Counted from the stretch's first letter, positions 9,443 to 18,409 are shown. The stretch is 64,000 nucleotides of DNA from Patescibacteria group bacterium (GCA_041661625.1 JBAZUB010000001.1:633187-697186), one strand, 5' to 3'. Made by a program: numbers and translations. Notes: generated by a model not told the origin, from the sequence alone.

Positions 9443-9838
9443 TTAACTATCGTCAAGCAATTTTTCATCCACCTCCCACAACACGTTTTGGTAGTGCCGG
9501 TAACCGTAAAAATGCTTGCCGATGGTCTCGATTACAATCACGTCAATTCTCCAGTCAACCGTGGCGTCGACTGCCTGTTCCTGCCGATACCGCATGCCGC
9601 ACTTCGCTAATTTTAGCAGCTTATGTTGATCAACCGACTCCTCGCCCCCGCCAAAGCAAAAACTCCGTCGGGTTTTCACTTCGACGAATATCACTATATT
9701 ATTCCACCGACAAATAATATCCACCTCACCCTCAAAAGTGCGGTAGTTTCGGGCTATTATTTGGTATCCCGTAGCTTCAAGCACCCGGCTGGCGACTATT
9801 TCGCCCCATACTCCAATAACCTTTGTGGCTTGCATCAA
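9443..9838 (-). CDS. yraN: YraN/UPF0102 family nuclease-like protein
   Basis: This is a small PDDEXK-fold protein (131 residues). 'GEIVASRVLEATGYQIIARN' is followed by the catalytic-type pattern 'GEVDII' and 'FVEVKTRR' around residues 38-60, giving the E...D...EVK arrangement of the family. The biological role is poorly defined, with links to Holliday-junction or recombination-type processing. A methyltransferase gene follows upstream in the same direction. Confidence 0.9.
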   Translation of the reverse strand: MMQATKVIGVWGEIVASRVLEATGYQIIARNYRTFEGEVDIICRWNNIVIFVEVKTRRSFCFGGGEESVDQHKLLKLAKCGMRYRQEQAVDATVDWRIDVIVIETIGKHFYGYRHYQNVLWEVDEKLLDDS

Positions 9839-9890
9839 AACAAGGCTCCTGTCTCCAGGCGGCCGTCTTTATCCTTGAATAATGGCATAT

Positions 9891-10448
9891 CTAGGCCGGA
9901 TTTACCAGTAATAAGCCGTAGTGGAATGGACCGGCTTCAAACTCCTCTAATAACTTGAAATTAAGCTCATTGGCCAGGTTTTTTACCCGTTCCGCCGGCA
10001 CCCGGTCCTTATCCAGGGGACCAAATGGAGCTCCATGTGGCTTCCAGTCCACGACCAGCAACATCGCCTCCGGCTTGAGCATTCGTTTTACTTCCTTGAG
10101 TATTTCGAGATGTTTCTTGGTTTGAAAGAGAACATTGATCAGCAAACCGCGCTCCACCGATCCGCTGGGCACTTGGGTAGCGCCGTAAATCTCGATATTT
10201 GACCAGACTGTTTTGATATTATTGAGACCCTGCATGCGACCCCGACTGATAACACTGTCCAAGGAAGACTTCATGACATCGATCGCGTATACGACACCTT
10301 TGTCACTGACGGCTTTAGCGGCCTGAAGCGCGAACACACCGCTGCTGCCACACCCAAAATCGGCCACGGTCATGCGAGCTTGGATATTCGCTTTGACGAC
10401 CAGTTTGGTCGGGTTGAGTAATTCGTTGCCGCTGGGTATGCGATCCAT
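9891..10448 (-). CDS. class I SAM-dependent methyltransferase, 185 aa
   Basis: This is a Rossmann-fold methyltransferase with the SAM-binding motif 'VADFGCGSSGVFAL' near residue 30. Further motifs are an acidic ribose-binding position in 'GVVYAIDVMKSS' and the late motif 'MLLVVDWKPHGAP' near residue 130. The substrate is not evident. The gene is transcribed toward yraN. Confidence 0.85.
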   Translation of the reverse strand: MDRIPSGNELLNPTKLVVKANIQARMTVADFGCGSSGVFALQAAKAVSDKGVVYAIDVMKSSLDSVISRGRMQGLNNIKTVWSNIEIYGATQVPSGSVERGLLINVLFQTKKHLEILKEVKRMLKPEAMLLVVDWKPHGAPFGPLDKDRVPAERVKNLANELNFKLLEEFEAGPFHYGLLLVNPA

Positions 10449-10587
10449 ATGTTTGTGTTATGTTGTTATTATACAACGATTCCGCCGGTGGGACAAATCC
10501 TAATATCTAAGCTCTAAACAATATCGAATATTCAAATGCTTTAAAAATTGTGATTTGTGTGTTCCGAATTTGTTTGGGATTTCGATA

Positions 10588-11208
10588 TTAGTGCTTCAAA
10601 TTTTTTCCGAGGCTCTTCATCGGCTCGAAACTCATCCGGTGGAATGCCGACGCGCCAAACTTTTCAATGGCTTGGCGGTGCGACGCAGTGCCATATCCTT
10701 TGTGCTGATTAAAACCATACTTAGGATATTTGGCGTGTGCTGCGATTAACATTCGATCCCTGGTGACTTTGGCAATGATCGACGCCGCTGCGATCGTACA
10801 GACTTTTTGATCACCTTTAATGATTGCTTCAATCGTGTGTCCACAGTCAATCTTAAACGCGTCGATCAACACCACGTCAGGTGTTGGTTTTAATCCCGCC
10901 ACCGCCCGCTCCATCGCCAGTTTATTGGCCGGACCAATGCCAATAGTATCAATTTCTTCATGGGTGACAATTCCGGCATTCCACGCTATGGCGTTGGTGA
11001 TAATTTTAGCATATATTTTTTCACGCTGGGCCGGTGATAGAAGTTTTGAATCACGTAAACCAATCAGGTCGTGCTTATCAAAAATAACCGCGCCGGCCAC
11101 AATCGGACCGGCCCACGCGCCGCGACCGGCTTCGTCTACGCCGGCAATTAGCTTATAACCTTGTACAAGGTATTTTTCTTCGATCTGCCAAGTCGGATGA
11201 ATTATCAT
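10588..11208 (-). CDS. rnhB: ribonuclease HII
   Basis: RNase HII cleaves RNA in RNA-DNA hybrids, including single misincorporated ribonucleotides. The catalytic 'GVDEAGRGAWAGP' near residue 20 supplies the Asp-Glu pair. 'DSKLLSPAQREK', 'IIKGDQKVCTIAAASIIAKV' and 'GYGTASH' complete the family pattern. I chose the ATG at 11208 (206 residues) because it forms a 4-bp ATGA overlap with the upstream regulator's stop and fits family N-termini; an in-frame ATG also exists at 11244. Confidence 0.95.
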   Translation of the reverse strand: MIIHPTWQIEEKYLVQGYKLIAGVDEAGRGAWAGPIVAGAVIFDKHDLIGLRDSKLLSPAQREKIYAKIITNAIAWNAGIVTHEEIDTIGIGPANKLAMERAVAGLKPTPDVVLIDAFKIDCGHTIEAIIKGDQKVCTIAAASIIAKVTRDRMLIAAHAKYPKYGFNQHKGYGTASHRQAIEKFGASAFHRMSFEPMKSLGKNLKH

Positions 11209-11972
11209 TTGGCAGTTTTGCTGCTGGCCGACCAGGCCAGCCAAAAGATCGAACGCATCGTTCGGGCGATTTCGGGACTCTCAATCAAAACGCCGATCAA
11301 TTCATTTTCTTTGAAGGACACCAAGGCAACTTTGTGGTTGTAAATATTCACCTCGATAGTGAAAGGAAACTTTTGCGCTGACACCAAGCGTGTTTCGCGA
11401 GCACTTTTAGCATCGGATTTATGATACTGCAAAGCTACCCCGGTATCAGGAGCAATTACCTTGGCCAAGACTTTCTTTTTCACCCGGCGAGCGACATAAT
11501 CTGCATTCAGCCAATCGGCTAGCTCCCGGGTAACCGCTTCCGACACGCCGGTGAAGGCTAATATTTCTTTATTGTCGCGCAACGTATCCTCGTAAATTGC
11601 CTTGAGCCCGTCAACCCCCTCGTACATTTGTACTTTTGGCTTTCGATCGGAGAGATTGTACAGTGTTTCCAGTTCCGGAATAATTTTGGTAATGGAAAAC
11701 TCTTGACGTTCCAGATGGCGTTGCTGATCTTTCAATATATGTAATAGAGTCTGCGGTGGCGCGGCATAAAAATGCCGGCTATTTTTCTCGACATGCTCGG
11801 TTACCAAGCCGCGCTGTTTCAATGACTCTAACAAGACATAAGTCGTCGGCCTCTTTTCATTGGATTTTCGGGCGATCTTTTGCACGGTGGCGTCACCCAT
11901 TTCCAAAGTCGCCATATACACGGCGGTTTCTTTGTCACTCAAGCCAAATTGTTGCAATGCTTCTTTGATCAT
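11205..11972 (-). CDS. TrmB-family transcriptional regulator
   Basis: This 255-residue protein starts with a winged-helix DNA-binding domain (about 1-75, 'LGLSDKETAVYMATLEMGDATVQKIA'-like helices with 'RPTTYVLLESLKQRGLV' as recognition helix and wing). A short coiled segment and a C-terminal TrmB/PLD-like sensor domain ('KVQMYEGVDGLKAIYEDTL') follow. The archaeal prototypes sense sugars; the ligand here is unknown. ATGA overlaps with both the upstream methyltransferase and downstream rnhB indicate a strictly coupled three-gene operon. Confidence 0.87.
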   Translation of the reverse strand: MIKEALQQFGLSDKETAVYMATLEMGDATVQKIARKSNEKRPTTYVLLESLKQRGLVTEHVEKNSRHFYAAPPQTLLHILKDQQRHLERQEFSITKIIPELETLYNLSDRKPKVQMYEGVDGLKAIYEDTLRDNKEILAFTGVSEAVTRELADWLNADYVARRVKKKVLAKVIAPDTGVALQYHKSDAKSARETRLVSAQKFPFTIEVNIYNHKVALVSFKENELIGVLIESPEIARTMRSIFWLAWSASSKTAK

Positions 11973-13558
11973 GGTTTTTTGGGTAATGATTTTTCAGCCA
12001 CGAATGTTAGCTTGGGAAATCCTTGCGCGGTCTGCCATTTTTTTACTTCAACATTTTTAAATCCGGCACGCTCGAGATGTGTCTGCATTTCTTCAATGCT
12101 CGGTACATAACCAATATAGATATGTTCACCGCCAGGATTATTCAAGTATACGCCATCGCGCTCGTCAGACAATTGCTCACGGTCGGGAATATCCAGCACC
12201 AGCACACCGTCTTCACGCAGAGTGCGGTACGCCTCTCCCAATACTAACGCTTTGCTTTTGTTACCCAGTAGGTCGCAGAACACGTGCCAATTGTACATTA
12301 TGGCGTCTTGGCTCTTGGCTTTTATTGGCAGACTCCGCAGATCAGCCGAAAGAAACTTCGCTCGTCCGGAAAAGCCATCAGCCTCGGCTTTGTGCTGCGC
12401 GTCTTTGACTAAATCTTCGGTCGCATCAAGGCCGGTAACTTGCAGGCCGCGTTCTGCTAATGGTAATGCGATTCGACCGTTGCCACATCCGGCATCCAGG
12501 ACATCATGGACTTGATGTTTTTGAAATATTTCATCGAGAATCTCCAGCTCGTGTTCGGTATCGGCGGTGATCTTTGAACGATCTTCCAATTTATTCCGAT
12601 ACTCGGTATAGAAATTCCTTTTACCCTGTGAAGTTCGAGCACCATAAGTATCCTCAACCGCGTTGAGAAGATCTGGAATCGAACGAAATTTCCGTTCGAG
12701 TACCGGCGCGTAACCAAACACGGGTAAATATAAATCAGCACCAGCATCGAGCAGCTGCTCACGCGTCGATGACCCCTTATGGTCGTAACCAGTGCCAATA
12801 ATAAACGGTTGGTTTCTTAGGTTGGGATTATTACGAATCTTAGTAATGGCACGCAACAAATCCGCTTGACCGCGCGGATTGAATCCAATCGGATCAGCGG
12901 CGCGATCCCGCGGCATGAGCATAATAATGTCAGGTAGTGTTCCAGCATCAGCTTTATTGGCTTGATCTAGCTGTGCCAATAAGTCTTCCACATCGATTAC
13001 CCGACGCACATAGCCAATACCCTGATCGCCGCGATGCGGTTCAGTCAGATAAGTAATTGTTCCCCAAGTTTCCCGATCGGTCGGCATGGCCCACATCCGC
13101 AGATCTTGCAGACGTCCCTCGTGCGCCTCGACCGCGAAACGAATCGGATCTTCAAAAGTATTATCCTCCGTGCGCCATTCGGTCGCTCGTTCGCGCCGGC
13201 CATGCTCCGCGCCGATCGCGTCCAATCGCCGTTCGGATTCGGCTTCCTCTTCGGGAGTACGTTTATCGAGCGACACACGGTTACGCGCTTCTTCCAATTT
13301 AGCTTCGACTTCTAGTTGCTCGACCTCGGTACGCAAATGAGCGGTGGCTCGAGATTTATCCAGCATGTCGTCAATATAAACATCGATCGGGCGTTTCAAG
13401 CCTCGGGCCGCCATAAGATCGGCTTCTATTTCGGCCTGCTCTTTGGGTGAGCGCTGATCAGCCGTCGCTCGATATCTATCTATCAGATCATCAATTCGGC
13501 GCTCCTGCTCGGAACGCTGATCAACTGGTGGTTCTTCTAAATGTAGGCCTTCTTTCAT
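11969..13558 (-). CDS. fusion of charged repeats, receiver-like domain and SAM methyltransferase
   Basis: This is a 529-residue multidomain protein. Residues about 13-125 contain two to three charged helical repeats (IDDLIDRYRATADQRSPKE and IDDMLDKSRATAHLRTEVE are recognisably related). Residues about 165-300 resemble a response-regulator receiver ('LPDIIMLMPRD', 'QPFIIGTGYD', 'LLDAGADLYLPV') but the usual phosphoacceptor and Lys positions are not clearly conserved. Residues about 325-520 are a class I methyltransferase with 'VLDAGCGNGRIALPLAERG' and 'VLVLDIPDREQL'. An extended -10 box (TGATATAAT) sits 5-15 bp before the ATG, so the mRNA may be leaderless. Confidence 0.75.
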   Translation of the reverse strand: MKEGLHLEEPPVDQRSEQERRIDDLIDRYRATADQRSPKEQAEIEADLMAARGLKRPIDVYIDDMLDKSRATAHLRTEVEQLEVEAKLEEARNRVSLDKRTPEEEAESERRLDAIGAEHGRRERATEWRTEDNTFEDPIRFAVEAHEGRLQDLRMWAMPTDRETWGTITYLTEPHRGDQGIGYVRRVIDVEDLLAQLDQANKADAGTLPDIIMLMPRDRAADPIGFNPRGQADLLRAITKIRNNPNLRNQPFIIGTGYDHKGSSTREQLLDAGADLYLPVFGYAPVLERKFRSIPDLLNAVEDTYGARTSQGKRNFYTEYRNKLEDRSKITADTEHELEILDEIFQKHQVHDVLDAGCGNGRIALPLAERGLQVTGLDATEDLVKDAQHKAEADGFSGRAKFLSADLRSLPIKAKSQDAIMYNWHVFCDLLGNKSKALVLGEAYRTLREDGVLVLDIPDREQLSDERDGVYLNNPGGEHIYIGYVPSIEEMQTHLERAGFKNVEVKKWQTAQGFPKLTFVAEKSLPKKP

Positions 13559-13560
13559 GC

Positions 13561-13575
13561 AAGTATTATATCACG
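13561..13575 (-). promoter_or_regulatory. extended -10 promoter for the methyltransferase-TrmB-rnhB operon
   Basis: On the minus strand TGATATAAT ends only a few bases before the ATG at 13558, which predicts transcription starting at or next to the start codon. No SD exists. A clear -35 is not visible. Confidence 0.5.
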
Positions 13576-13697
13576 AATTAATAATTTTAAACTTCTACTA
13601 GGTGGCAGTACAATAATACCAACCCTCGTCAATCAAATAGTTCATTATACCCGCTTCATTCTCACCGCACGACCCTTTGGTCATACGTTGAGATAGA

Positions 13698-13722
13698 GCC
13701 CCGTCTTTAAATTAGACGGGGC
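13698..13722 (-). terminator. terminator at the end of the 13.7-16.3 kb orphan operon
   Basis: GCCCCGTC and GACGGGGC form an 8-bp stem with a 9-nt AT-rich loop, just past the stop codon of the 148-residue gene. The U-tract on the minus strand is weak (TCTATCT). Confidence 0.7.
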
Positions 13723-13738
13723 GAAAGAAGAAAGAACG

Positions 13739-14185
13739 TTAAGACGTGGTCTTACGAACGACGGCGAAACGGTAGTTGTCAAACCAGTCATTCTCGTACC
13801 AGCGGAGGCGCAAGCCCCGTTTCGCGTTGCCACTGTCGAGACAGGCCACGTGGAGGCTGTGACACGGGCTACGCCATACCGAGCCCAGAGCAACGATCGG
13901 GAATAGCCGCTGGAGTTCCGGTTTGGCGACACCGAGAGCCAGAAGCTCCGGCAAGGTAGCCGCGCAGAAACCCCGAGCGTCTATTTCCCTAAGCACATCT
14001 TCGGTGCGCATGTCTCGTCCAAAGTGAACGATAATGATCTCGATCTCGGCCTGGCCCCCACCCCTCACAAGGAAATGATCGGCAGTGATGTCACCGTTCT
14101 TCCAGTCGTACCGACCCGTGGCGATCATCTCCTCGAGAGTCAGATCATAGTTGACGGTGACCGTAAAGACACACTCCTGTTTCAT
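13739..14185 (-). CDS. hypothetical protein, 148 aa
   Basis: This is an orphan protein in a GC-rich accessory operon. 'MKQECVFTVTVNYDLTLEEMIATG' at the start and 'DWFDNYRFAVVRKT' at the end suggest a compact alpha/beta domain; I do not recognise the family. GGGGGG lies 8 nt before the ATG as SD. The leader contains a hairpin (14223-14259) that is repeated before the upstream gene. Confidence 0.65.
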   Translation of the reverse strand: MKQECVFTVTVNYDLTLEEMIATGRYDWKNGDITADHFLVRGGGQAEIEIIIVHFGRDMRTEDVLREIDARGFCAATLPELLALGVAKPELQRLFPIVALGSVWRSPCHSLHVACLDSGNAKRGLRLRWYENDWFDNYRFAVVRKTTS

Positions 14186-14222
14186 TGCTGACCCCCCTAA
14201 TTTTAGAAAGGACTGTTTCAGA

Positions 14223-14259
14223 TTCCCAGTACACGACGCTATTTGTCGTATCCTGGGAA
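14223..14259 (-). promoter_or_regulatory. conserved leader hairpin, copy 1
   Basis: TTCCCAG pairs with CTGGGAA, enclosing an ACGAC/GTCGT inner stem. The same hairpin with compensating differences occurs at 15702-15738, in each case 30-40 nt before an ATG and directly after a terminator-like stem. It may be an mRNA 5' stabiliser or a processing site. Confidence 0.6.
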
Positions 14260-14264
14260 AGAGT

Positions 14265-14297
14265 CCCGAGCCAACGCGTGTGCGAATGGCTCGGGGG
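14265..14297 (-). terminator. intercistronic terminator-like stem
   Basis: CCCGAGCC pairs with GGCTCGGG around a 17-nt loop, between the 448-residue and 148-residue genes. Its U-tract is poor (ACTCTTT), so it may be a partial terminator or a processing element. Confidence 0.55.
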
Positions 14298-14322
14298 TAA
14301 AATTGTTGATTGAGAAAGAACG

Positions 14323-15669
14323 TTACTGCTTCTTCGTGAGCGAAATCGTCTGCTTGCCCGACTTCGTGTTGATGACGACCTGATCGGCCGTCACCTCGAG
14401 GATCGCGAGAAACGCACCGCCATCCCGACCGTACCCGTGATCCTCGGCCTTACAGACAGCCTTCGTATCACCCACAGTCAGAACGTACATCTCGAACCGG
14501 ATCTGCGGGTCGCCACCAGGATGGTGATCGATCTGCTCTTCGGTGATGAAGGCGGCCACGCCGAGCTCGGCTCGCACCTCGCTCTGCTTCATATTCGGCC
14601 TCTGGTACGATCGGTATCCCGACGTCGAACCAGGGGTGGAAGCGATCATCTGCGGCTTGAACCCCCACATGCGCTCGAGCTCGGCCATGATACGCTGCTG
14701 CTCGCTCTGTACGACAGCGAGGAACGCCGCCTGCTTTTTCGTTGAAAGCGTCGACACCGGCAATGCCTCCTTCTTCTCGAAGATGAACGTCGTGGTGCGG
14801 CTTCCCGTGCGGTTCTTAAGCTCGACGGTGATCTCGATCTTGCCACCTGTCTCGATGACCGTGATGGCGCCAAGTGAGTTGATTGAGAGATACGGACGAT
14901 CGTTGTCAGCCGAGTACCGATCGCGCCACTGCCACTCCTGGTGGTCAGACTGCGCGCCGTAGTAGACGCGCACTCCGCTCCAGTAGCCGATGCCACCGGA
15001 CGAACCCCATTCGCTGCGGGACGTGACGACAGCCGCCACGTTCGGACTTGAGATGGTCAGAGTCGAATCGACGGCGTGCTTCAGGATCTGGGCGTAGAGT
15101 TCATCGCTGATCTCGACGCCGGCGAATCGCTCCGCTAGCTTCGCCTTCTGGGCTTCCAACTGCTTCCGATTTGCCTCCGCCTCGACTTCCGCCTGGCAAC
15201 GCGCCGCTTCGGCTTTCTCCTCGGCAACCTTCGCCTTCACCGCCGCTTCACCCTGCTCTGCGAAGAGCACGAGCAGATCGAAGCGGAACGAGTACTCCCG
15301 GTCACCGTGGAATGTGACGAACGACAGTGCGTTGAAAACTCGGCAGTTGCCGAAGATCTTGGTAATGAACCTCTGACCGTTCACGCAGCCGCCACAATCC
15401 GACGGTGTTTTGTAGCTGAATGTCCAGCTACTCTCCGGCAGATCGACGCGAGCACGGTTTTCACCTTCACCTTCCCACGTCGTCGTGTTGTCGTGGCAGA
15501 AGAACCTGCGCCTGTCGTGCCAGTACCGGATGACATCAGCGAGGAAAGCGCATCGCTCCTGCACCGATTCGAGCGCCAACGTCAATCCGTCGTTGATGGC
15601 CCAATACGCTTCGTTCCCCTCGGTCTTCTCGACGAAGAACGCGGCCACCAGCTCAGCAAACTTCGACAT
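14323..15669 (-). CDS. hypothetical protein with coiled-coil segment, 448 aa
   Basis: I do not recognise this protein. The N-terminal part (about 1-150) contains Cys and His residues ('RFFCHDNTT', 'DCGGCVNGQRF'). It is followed by an Ala/Glu-rich coiled coil (about 155-200) and a mixed C-terminal region with a second short helix near 340. The start is set at 15669 because AAAAGGGGG precedes that ATG and lies inside any longer frame. It is the middle gene of an orphan operon; its codon use is GC-rich compared with neighbours. Confidence 0.65.
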   Translation of the reverse strand: MSKFAELVAAFFVEKTEGNEAYWAINDGLTLALESVQERCAFLADVIRYWHDRRRFFCHDNTTTWEGEGENRARVDLPESSWTFSYKTPSDCGGCVNGQRFITKIFGNCRVFNALSFVTFHGDREYSFRFDLLVLFAEQGEAAVKAKVAEEKAEAARCQAEVEAEANRKQLEAQKAKLAERFAGVEISDELYAQILKHAVDSTLTISSPNVAAVVTSRSEWGSSGGIGYWSGVRVYYGAQSDHQEWQWRDRYSADNDRPYLSINSLGAITVIETGGKIEITVELKNRTGSRTTTFIFEKKEALPVSTLSTKKQAAFLAVVQSEQQRIMAELERMWGFKPQMIASTPGSTSGYRSYQRPNMKQSEVRAELGVAAFITEEQIDHHPGGDPQIRFEMYVLTVGDTKAVCKAEDHGYGRDGGAFLAILEVTADQVVINTKSGKQTISLTKKQ

Positions 15670-15701
15670 GACCATCCCCCTTTTCAAAGAACCGATTTCG
15701 A

Positions 15702-15738
15702 TTCCCAGTGCGCGACGTGCATCGTCGTACCCTGGGAA
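15702..15738 (-). promoter_or_regulatory. conserved leader hairpin, copy 2
   Basis: TTCCCAG / CTGGGAA with an inner CGACG/CGTCG stem, the partner of the hairpin at 14223-14259. It lies about 33 nt upstream of the 448-residue gene. Confidence 0.6.
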
Positions 15739-15741
15739 AGG

Positions 15742-15767
15742 GCCCCGACCGTTGTATAGTACGGGGC
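15742..15767 (-). terminator. intercistronic terminator-like stem
   Basis: GCCCCG and CGGGGC form a short stem between the 68-residue membrane protein gene and the next gene, directly before the conserved leader hairpin. Confidence 0.5.
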
Positions 15768-15794
15768 AAATGCGTAAAGAACTCTACTCACTGA

Positions 15795-16001
15795 CTATCG
15801 TCGTTTACCTAACAAACATGAGAGAATGAAAATCAACCAGAGAACAGGCATTGCCAACAACATCAATATGCAGAGGTATCCCAATACGTAAAAGAAGACG
15901 ACCATCACGCGGAACCATCCAAACCTCACAACCAGGAACACGATGCTCGCCACGATCGTAATCGAAGCAAGCGTTTCCATAGTCCTTCGAATCTTTTGCA
16001 T
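15795..16001 (-). CDS. small membrane protein, 68 aa
   Basis: Two or three hydrophobic stretches ('ITIVASIVFLVVRFGWF', 'VMVVFFYVLGYLCILMLLA', 'VLWLIFILSCLL') fill this short protein, which ends in GKRR. I chose the ATG at 16001 because AGAAGGAGAG precedes it; a longer in-frame start at 16187 lacks an SD. It is the first gene of the orphan operon driven by the promoter at 16273-16301. Confidence 0.6.
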   Translation of the reverse strand: MQKIRRTMETLASITIVASIVFLVVRFGWFRVMVVFFYVLGYLCILMLLAMPVLWLIFILSCLLGKRR

Positions 16002-16272
16002 TGATCGTCTCTCCTTCTGTGTATGTCGTGTCAGGAAACAAATACCGGCGACCGGCTGACATCTGACTCTATGAAGAGAATATTGAATGACAGCTAGCCG
16101 CCCGCGAAAAACTAATCTATATATGTACCGGGTGCTTCTGCGCCACTGGCTCAGGGTGGCTGGTAATGCGTCATAGCTATATGACATAGCCGGATGTATT
16201 ACCCTCTCTCTTCGTACTTTCTAGATACTGATTTGAATGAACTTTTGTTGGGTTTTTTATGTTTAATGGAGT

Positions 16273-16301
16273 AGTATAGCGCACCTTTCTAATGTTGTCA
16301 A
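16273..16301 (-). promoter_or_regulatory. consensus sigma70-type promoter for the orphan operon
   Basis: TTGACA, 17 bp, TATACT on the minus strand. Transcription from about 16266 would leave a 5' leader of about 265 nt before the first ATG, with no obvious ORF start in it. The stretch 16302-16616 holds no gene I can support. Confidence 0.8.
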
Positions 16302-16616
16302 GAGGTGTTGACAGTTAGTCTACATCAATTAACTACTATTATGCTAATATAAGCCTAATTAATATATGCTAAATAACGTTACTGTCTTATGACATAACGT
16401 ATTTAGGTGGTCTGATTACCGATTAGATGTTTCTAACTCAATCTACTCAGCTAAGCATACTTACCTTCTACTCAGCTACACTTTCAGACGCGCAATCCTG
16501 TTTTTTACCTCTAAAAAACAAAAGCGCCGCGCACGGGCTTGTGGCGGTTGAAAGAAGGACGGCATGGGTCGTCCTCACGCATCACCTTACTCGCGTTTCA
16601 GGCGCATGTCAAACGA

Positions 16617-16646
16617 AAATCAAAAGAAGCTCCCGCGTGGAAGCCC
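16617..16646 (-). terminator. terminator of the glutamate dehydrogenase gene
   Basis: GCTTCC and GGGAGC pair across ACGC and are followed by TTCTTTTGATTTT on the minus strand. Confidence 0.65.
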
Positions 16647-16685
16647 CCTTCTTTCTAGATTCTGAATTCTAAATTCTTAGTTTCC

Positions 16686-17924
16686 TCAATATCCTCGTAA
16701 TTTAATTGCCTCGGCCACCCGTCCTACCGCCAGAACGTACGCCGCCATGCGCAGATTGATGGAATGTTTGGTCGCGGTCGCTACCACGTCACCCGTAGCC
16801 GCTGTCATCCGACTACGCAAACGATCGGCCACCTCTTTGGCTGACCAATAAAGTCCCTGCTGGTTCTGCACCCATTCATAGTAGGACACGGTGACGCCAC
16901 CGGCATTGGCTAACGTATCCGGGATCACCACGATGCCGCGTTTGTCGAGTTTGGCATCGCCTTCCGGTGTCACCGCGCCATTGGCCAGCTCGAGTACGAC
17001 TTTGGCTTTGATACGACCAGCGTTCGCTTCGTTGATTTGATTGTCGAGCGCCGCTGGTACTAGCACATCGCAAGTTTGCTCCAATATTTTCTCGCTGGTG
17101 ATTATCTTAAGTTTCTCAAATCCCTCCACGCTACCGGTTGCTTCCTTGTGCGCTGCTAGTTTCTTCAGATCCAATCCTTTGGGATGGTAAACACCGCCGC
17201 GCGAATCTGCCGCGCCGATGATTGTGTAACCGGCTTGTTCCAAAATATCCGCCGCGATACTACCGGCATTGCCAAAGCCCTGCACGATAGCTGTGGGCTT
17301 CTTGGGCATTTTGATCTTCCGCAATCGTAATACTTCCGCCAGTACAAACGCGCCGCCCTGAGCCGTGGCCGCGTTGCGTCCCAAGCTCCCGCCGACCGCC
17401 AATGGCTTGCCAGTCACGACACCGGGTACGTTATAGCCCTTAAGCTGGCTGAACTCATCCATGATCCAAGCCATGATTTGTGGAGTGGTGTAAACATCCG
17501 GAGCGGGAATATCCTTCTCGGGTCCGATGAAGTCTCGAATCGCGCGTACATACCCCCGCGTCAATCGTTCCAGTTCAGCTGCGCTCAACTTGCGCGGATC
17601 AACCACGATACCGCCCTTGGCGCCGCCGTAGGGCAGGTCGAGCAGGGAGCACTTCCAACTCATCAACATGGCTAGCGCTTTGACTTCATTCAGGTCCGCC
17701 TTGGGATGATAGCGAATGCCGCCCTTGGCCGGGCCGCGCGCGGTGCTGTGTTGGACTCGGTAACCTTCGAACACTTTCACGCTACCGTCGTCCATTCGCA
17801 CCGAAATCGCCACCTGAAGAATCCGCGCCGGAGCTCGAAGAATATTTAATACGCCAGCATCGAGTTTGATGATTTCGGCCGCTTTATCCAGCTGACGCAA
17901 CGCGTTTTGGAAAGGATTAGACAT
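16686..17924 (-). CDS. gdhA: glutamate dehydrogenase
   Basis: This is an NAD(P)-dependent glutamate dehydrogenase interconverting glutamate and 2-oxoglutarate plus ammonia. The substrate-binding 'KGGIRYHP' and catalytic 'PYGGAKGGI' lie in the N-terminal domain. 'PAPDVYT', 'TGKPLAVGGSLGRNAATAQG' and the nucleotide-binding 'VQGFGNAGS' follow, with 'ANGAVTPEGD' and 'NAGGVTVSYYEW' near the C-terminus. Length (412 residues from the ATG at 17924, 417 from 17939) is typical. Neither start has a good SD. In a reduced genome it probably links amino-acid fermentation to nitrogen supply. Confidence 0.95.
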   Translation of the reverse strand: MSNPFQNALRQLDKAAEIIKLDAGVLNILRAPARILQVAISVRMDDGSVKVFEGYRVQHSTARGPAKGGIRYHPKADLNEVKALAMLMSWKCSLLDLPYGGAKGGIVVDPRKLSAAELERLTRGYVRAIRDFIGPEKDIPAPDVYTTPQIMAWIMDEFSQLKGYNVPGVVTGKPLAVGGSLGRNAATAQGGAFVLAEVLRLRKIKMPKKPTAIVQGFGNAGSIAADILEQAGYTIIGAADSRGGVYHPKGLDLKKLAAHKEATGSVEGFEKLKIITSEKILEQTCDVLVPAALDNQINEANAGRIKAKVVLELANGAVTPEGDAKLDKRGIVVIPDTLANAGGVTVSYYEWVQNQQGLYWSAKEVADRLRSRMTAATGDVVATATKHSINLRMAAYVLAVGRVAEAIKLRGY

Positions 17925-18082
17925 ATGGATGAAATTCAAAATTAATAATTTAAAAATGTAAAATTATGGGCTCCCTCTCTACTGATTTCCGAATTGCCTA
18001 ATTAACTTAATCAACTAATTAACCAATCAACCTTGTTACTGTTACTTCTTCCTTGTTACTTATCCGTTTCACGTGTGTCTGA

Positions 18083-18409
18083 TTATTTCATTACTTGTTT
18101 TAGTTCTTCGACAATGCGCGCTTTCTGTTGCAAGCCAATCATTTGCTTTACAATTTGGCCATTTTTAAATATCGCCATTGTCGGGATGCTCATGATGTTG
18201 TATTTCGCCGCTGTTTCGGGGTTTTGATCTACTTCCAGCTTACCAACCTTAACCTGGCCGGCAAATTCTTTAGCGACTTCCTCAATAATTGGACCCTGTA
18301 ACTGGCATGGTCCGCACCAAGTGGCCCAGAAATCTACTAGGACCGGCAGTTCTTTTTCGTTCAATACTTCTTGATTGAAATTTTGATCGGTTAAGATAAT
18401 CTCACTCAT
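18083..18409 (-). CDS. trxA: thioredoxin
   Basis: A classical 108-residue thioredoxin that reduces protein disulfides. The active-site '[13 protein letters not shown]' is near residue 30, the cis-Pro motif is in '[13 protein letters not shown]', and the C-terminal helix is present. It stands alone between gdhA and an aminotransferase; no thioredoxin reductase is nearby. Confidence 0.96.
   Translation of the reverse strand: MSEIILTDQNFNQEVLNEKELPVLVDFWATWCGPCQLQGPIIEEVAKEFAGQVKVGKLEVDQNPETAAKYNIMSIPTMAIFKNGQIVKQMIGLQQKARIVEELKQVMK

Noticed and set aside
15795..16187. Longer 130-residue frame for the small membrane protein
   Set aside because: The upstream part lacks an SD and membrane character; AGAAGGAGAG marks the ATG at 16001.
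16307..16340. Plus-strand TTGACA as a promoter
   Set aside because: No -10 box at suitable spacing; the real promoter here is on the minus strand at 16273-16301.
18066..18076. GTTTCACGTG as a third parS site
   Set aside because: Only one half of the palindrome matches.
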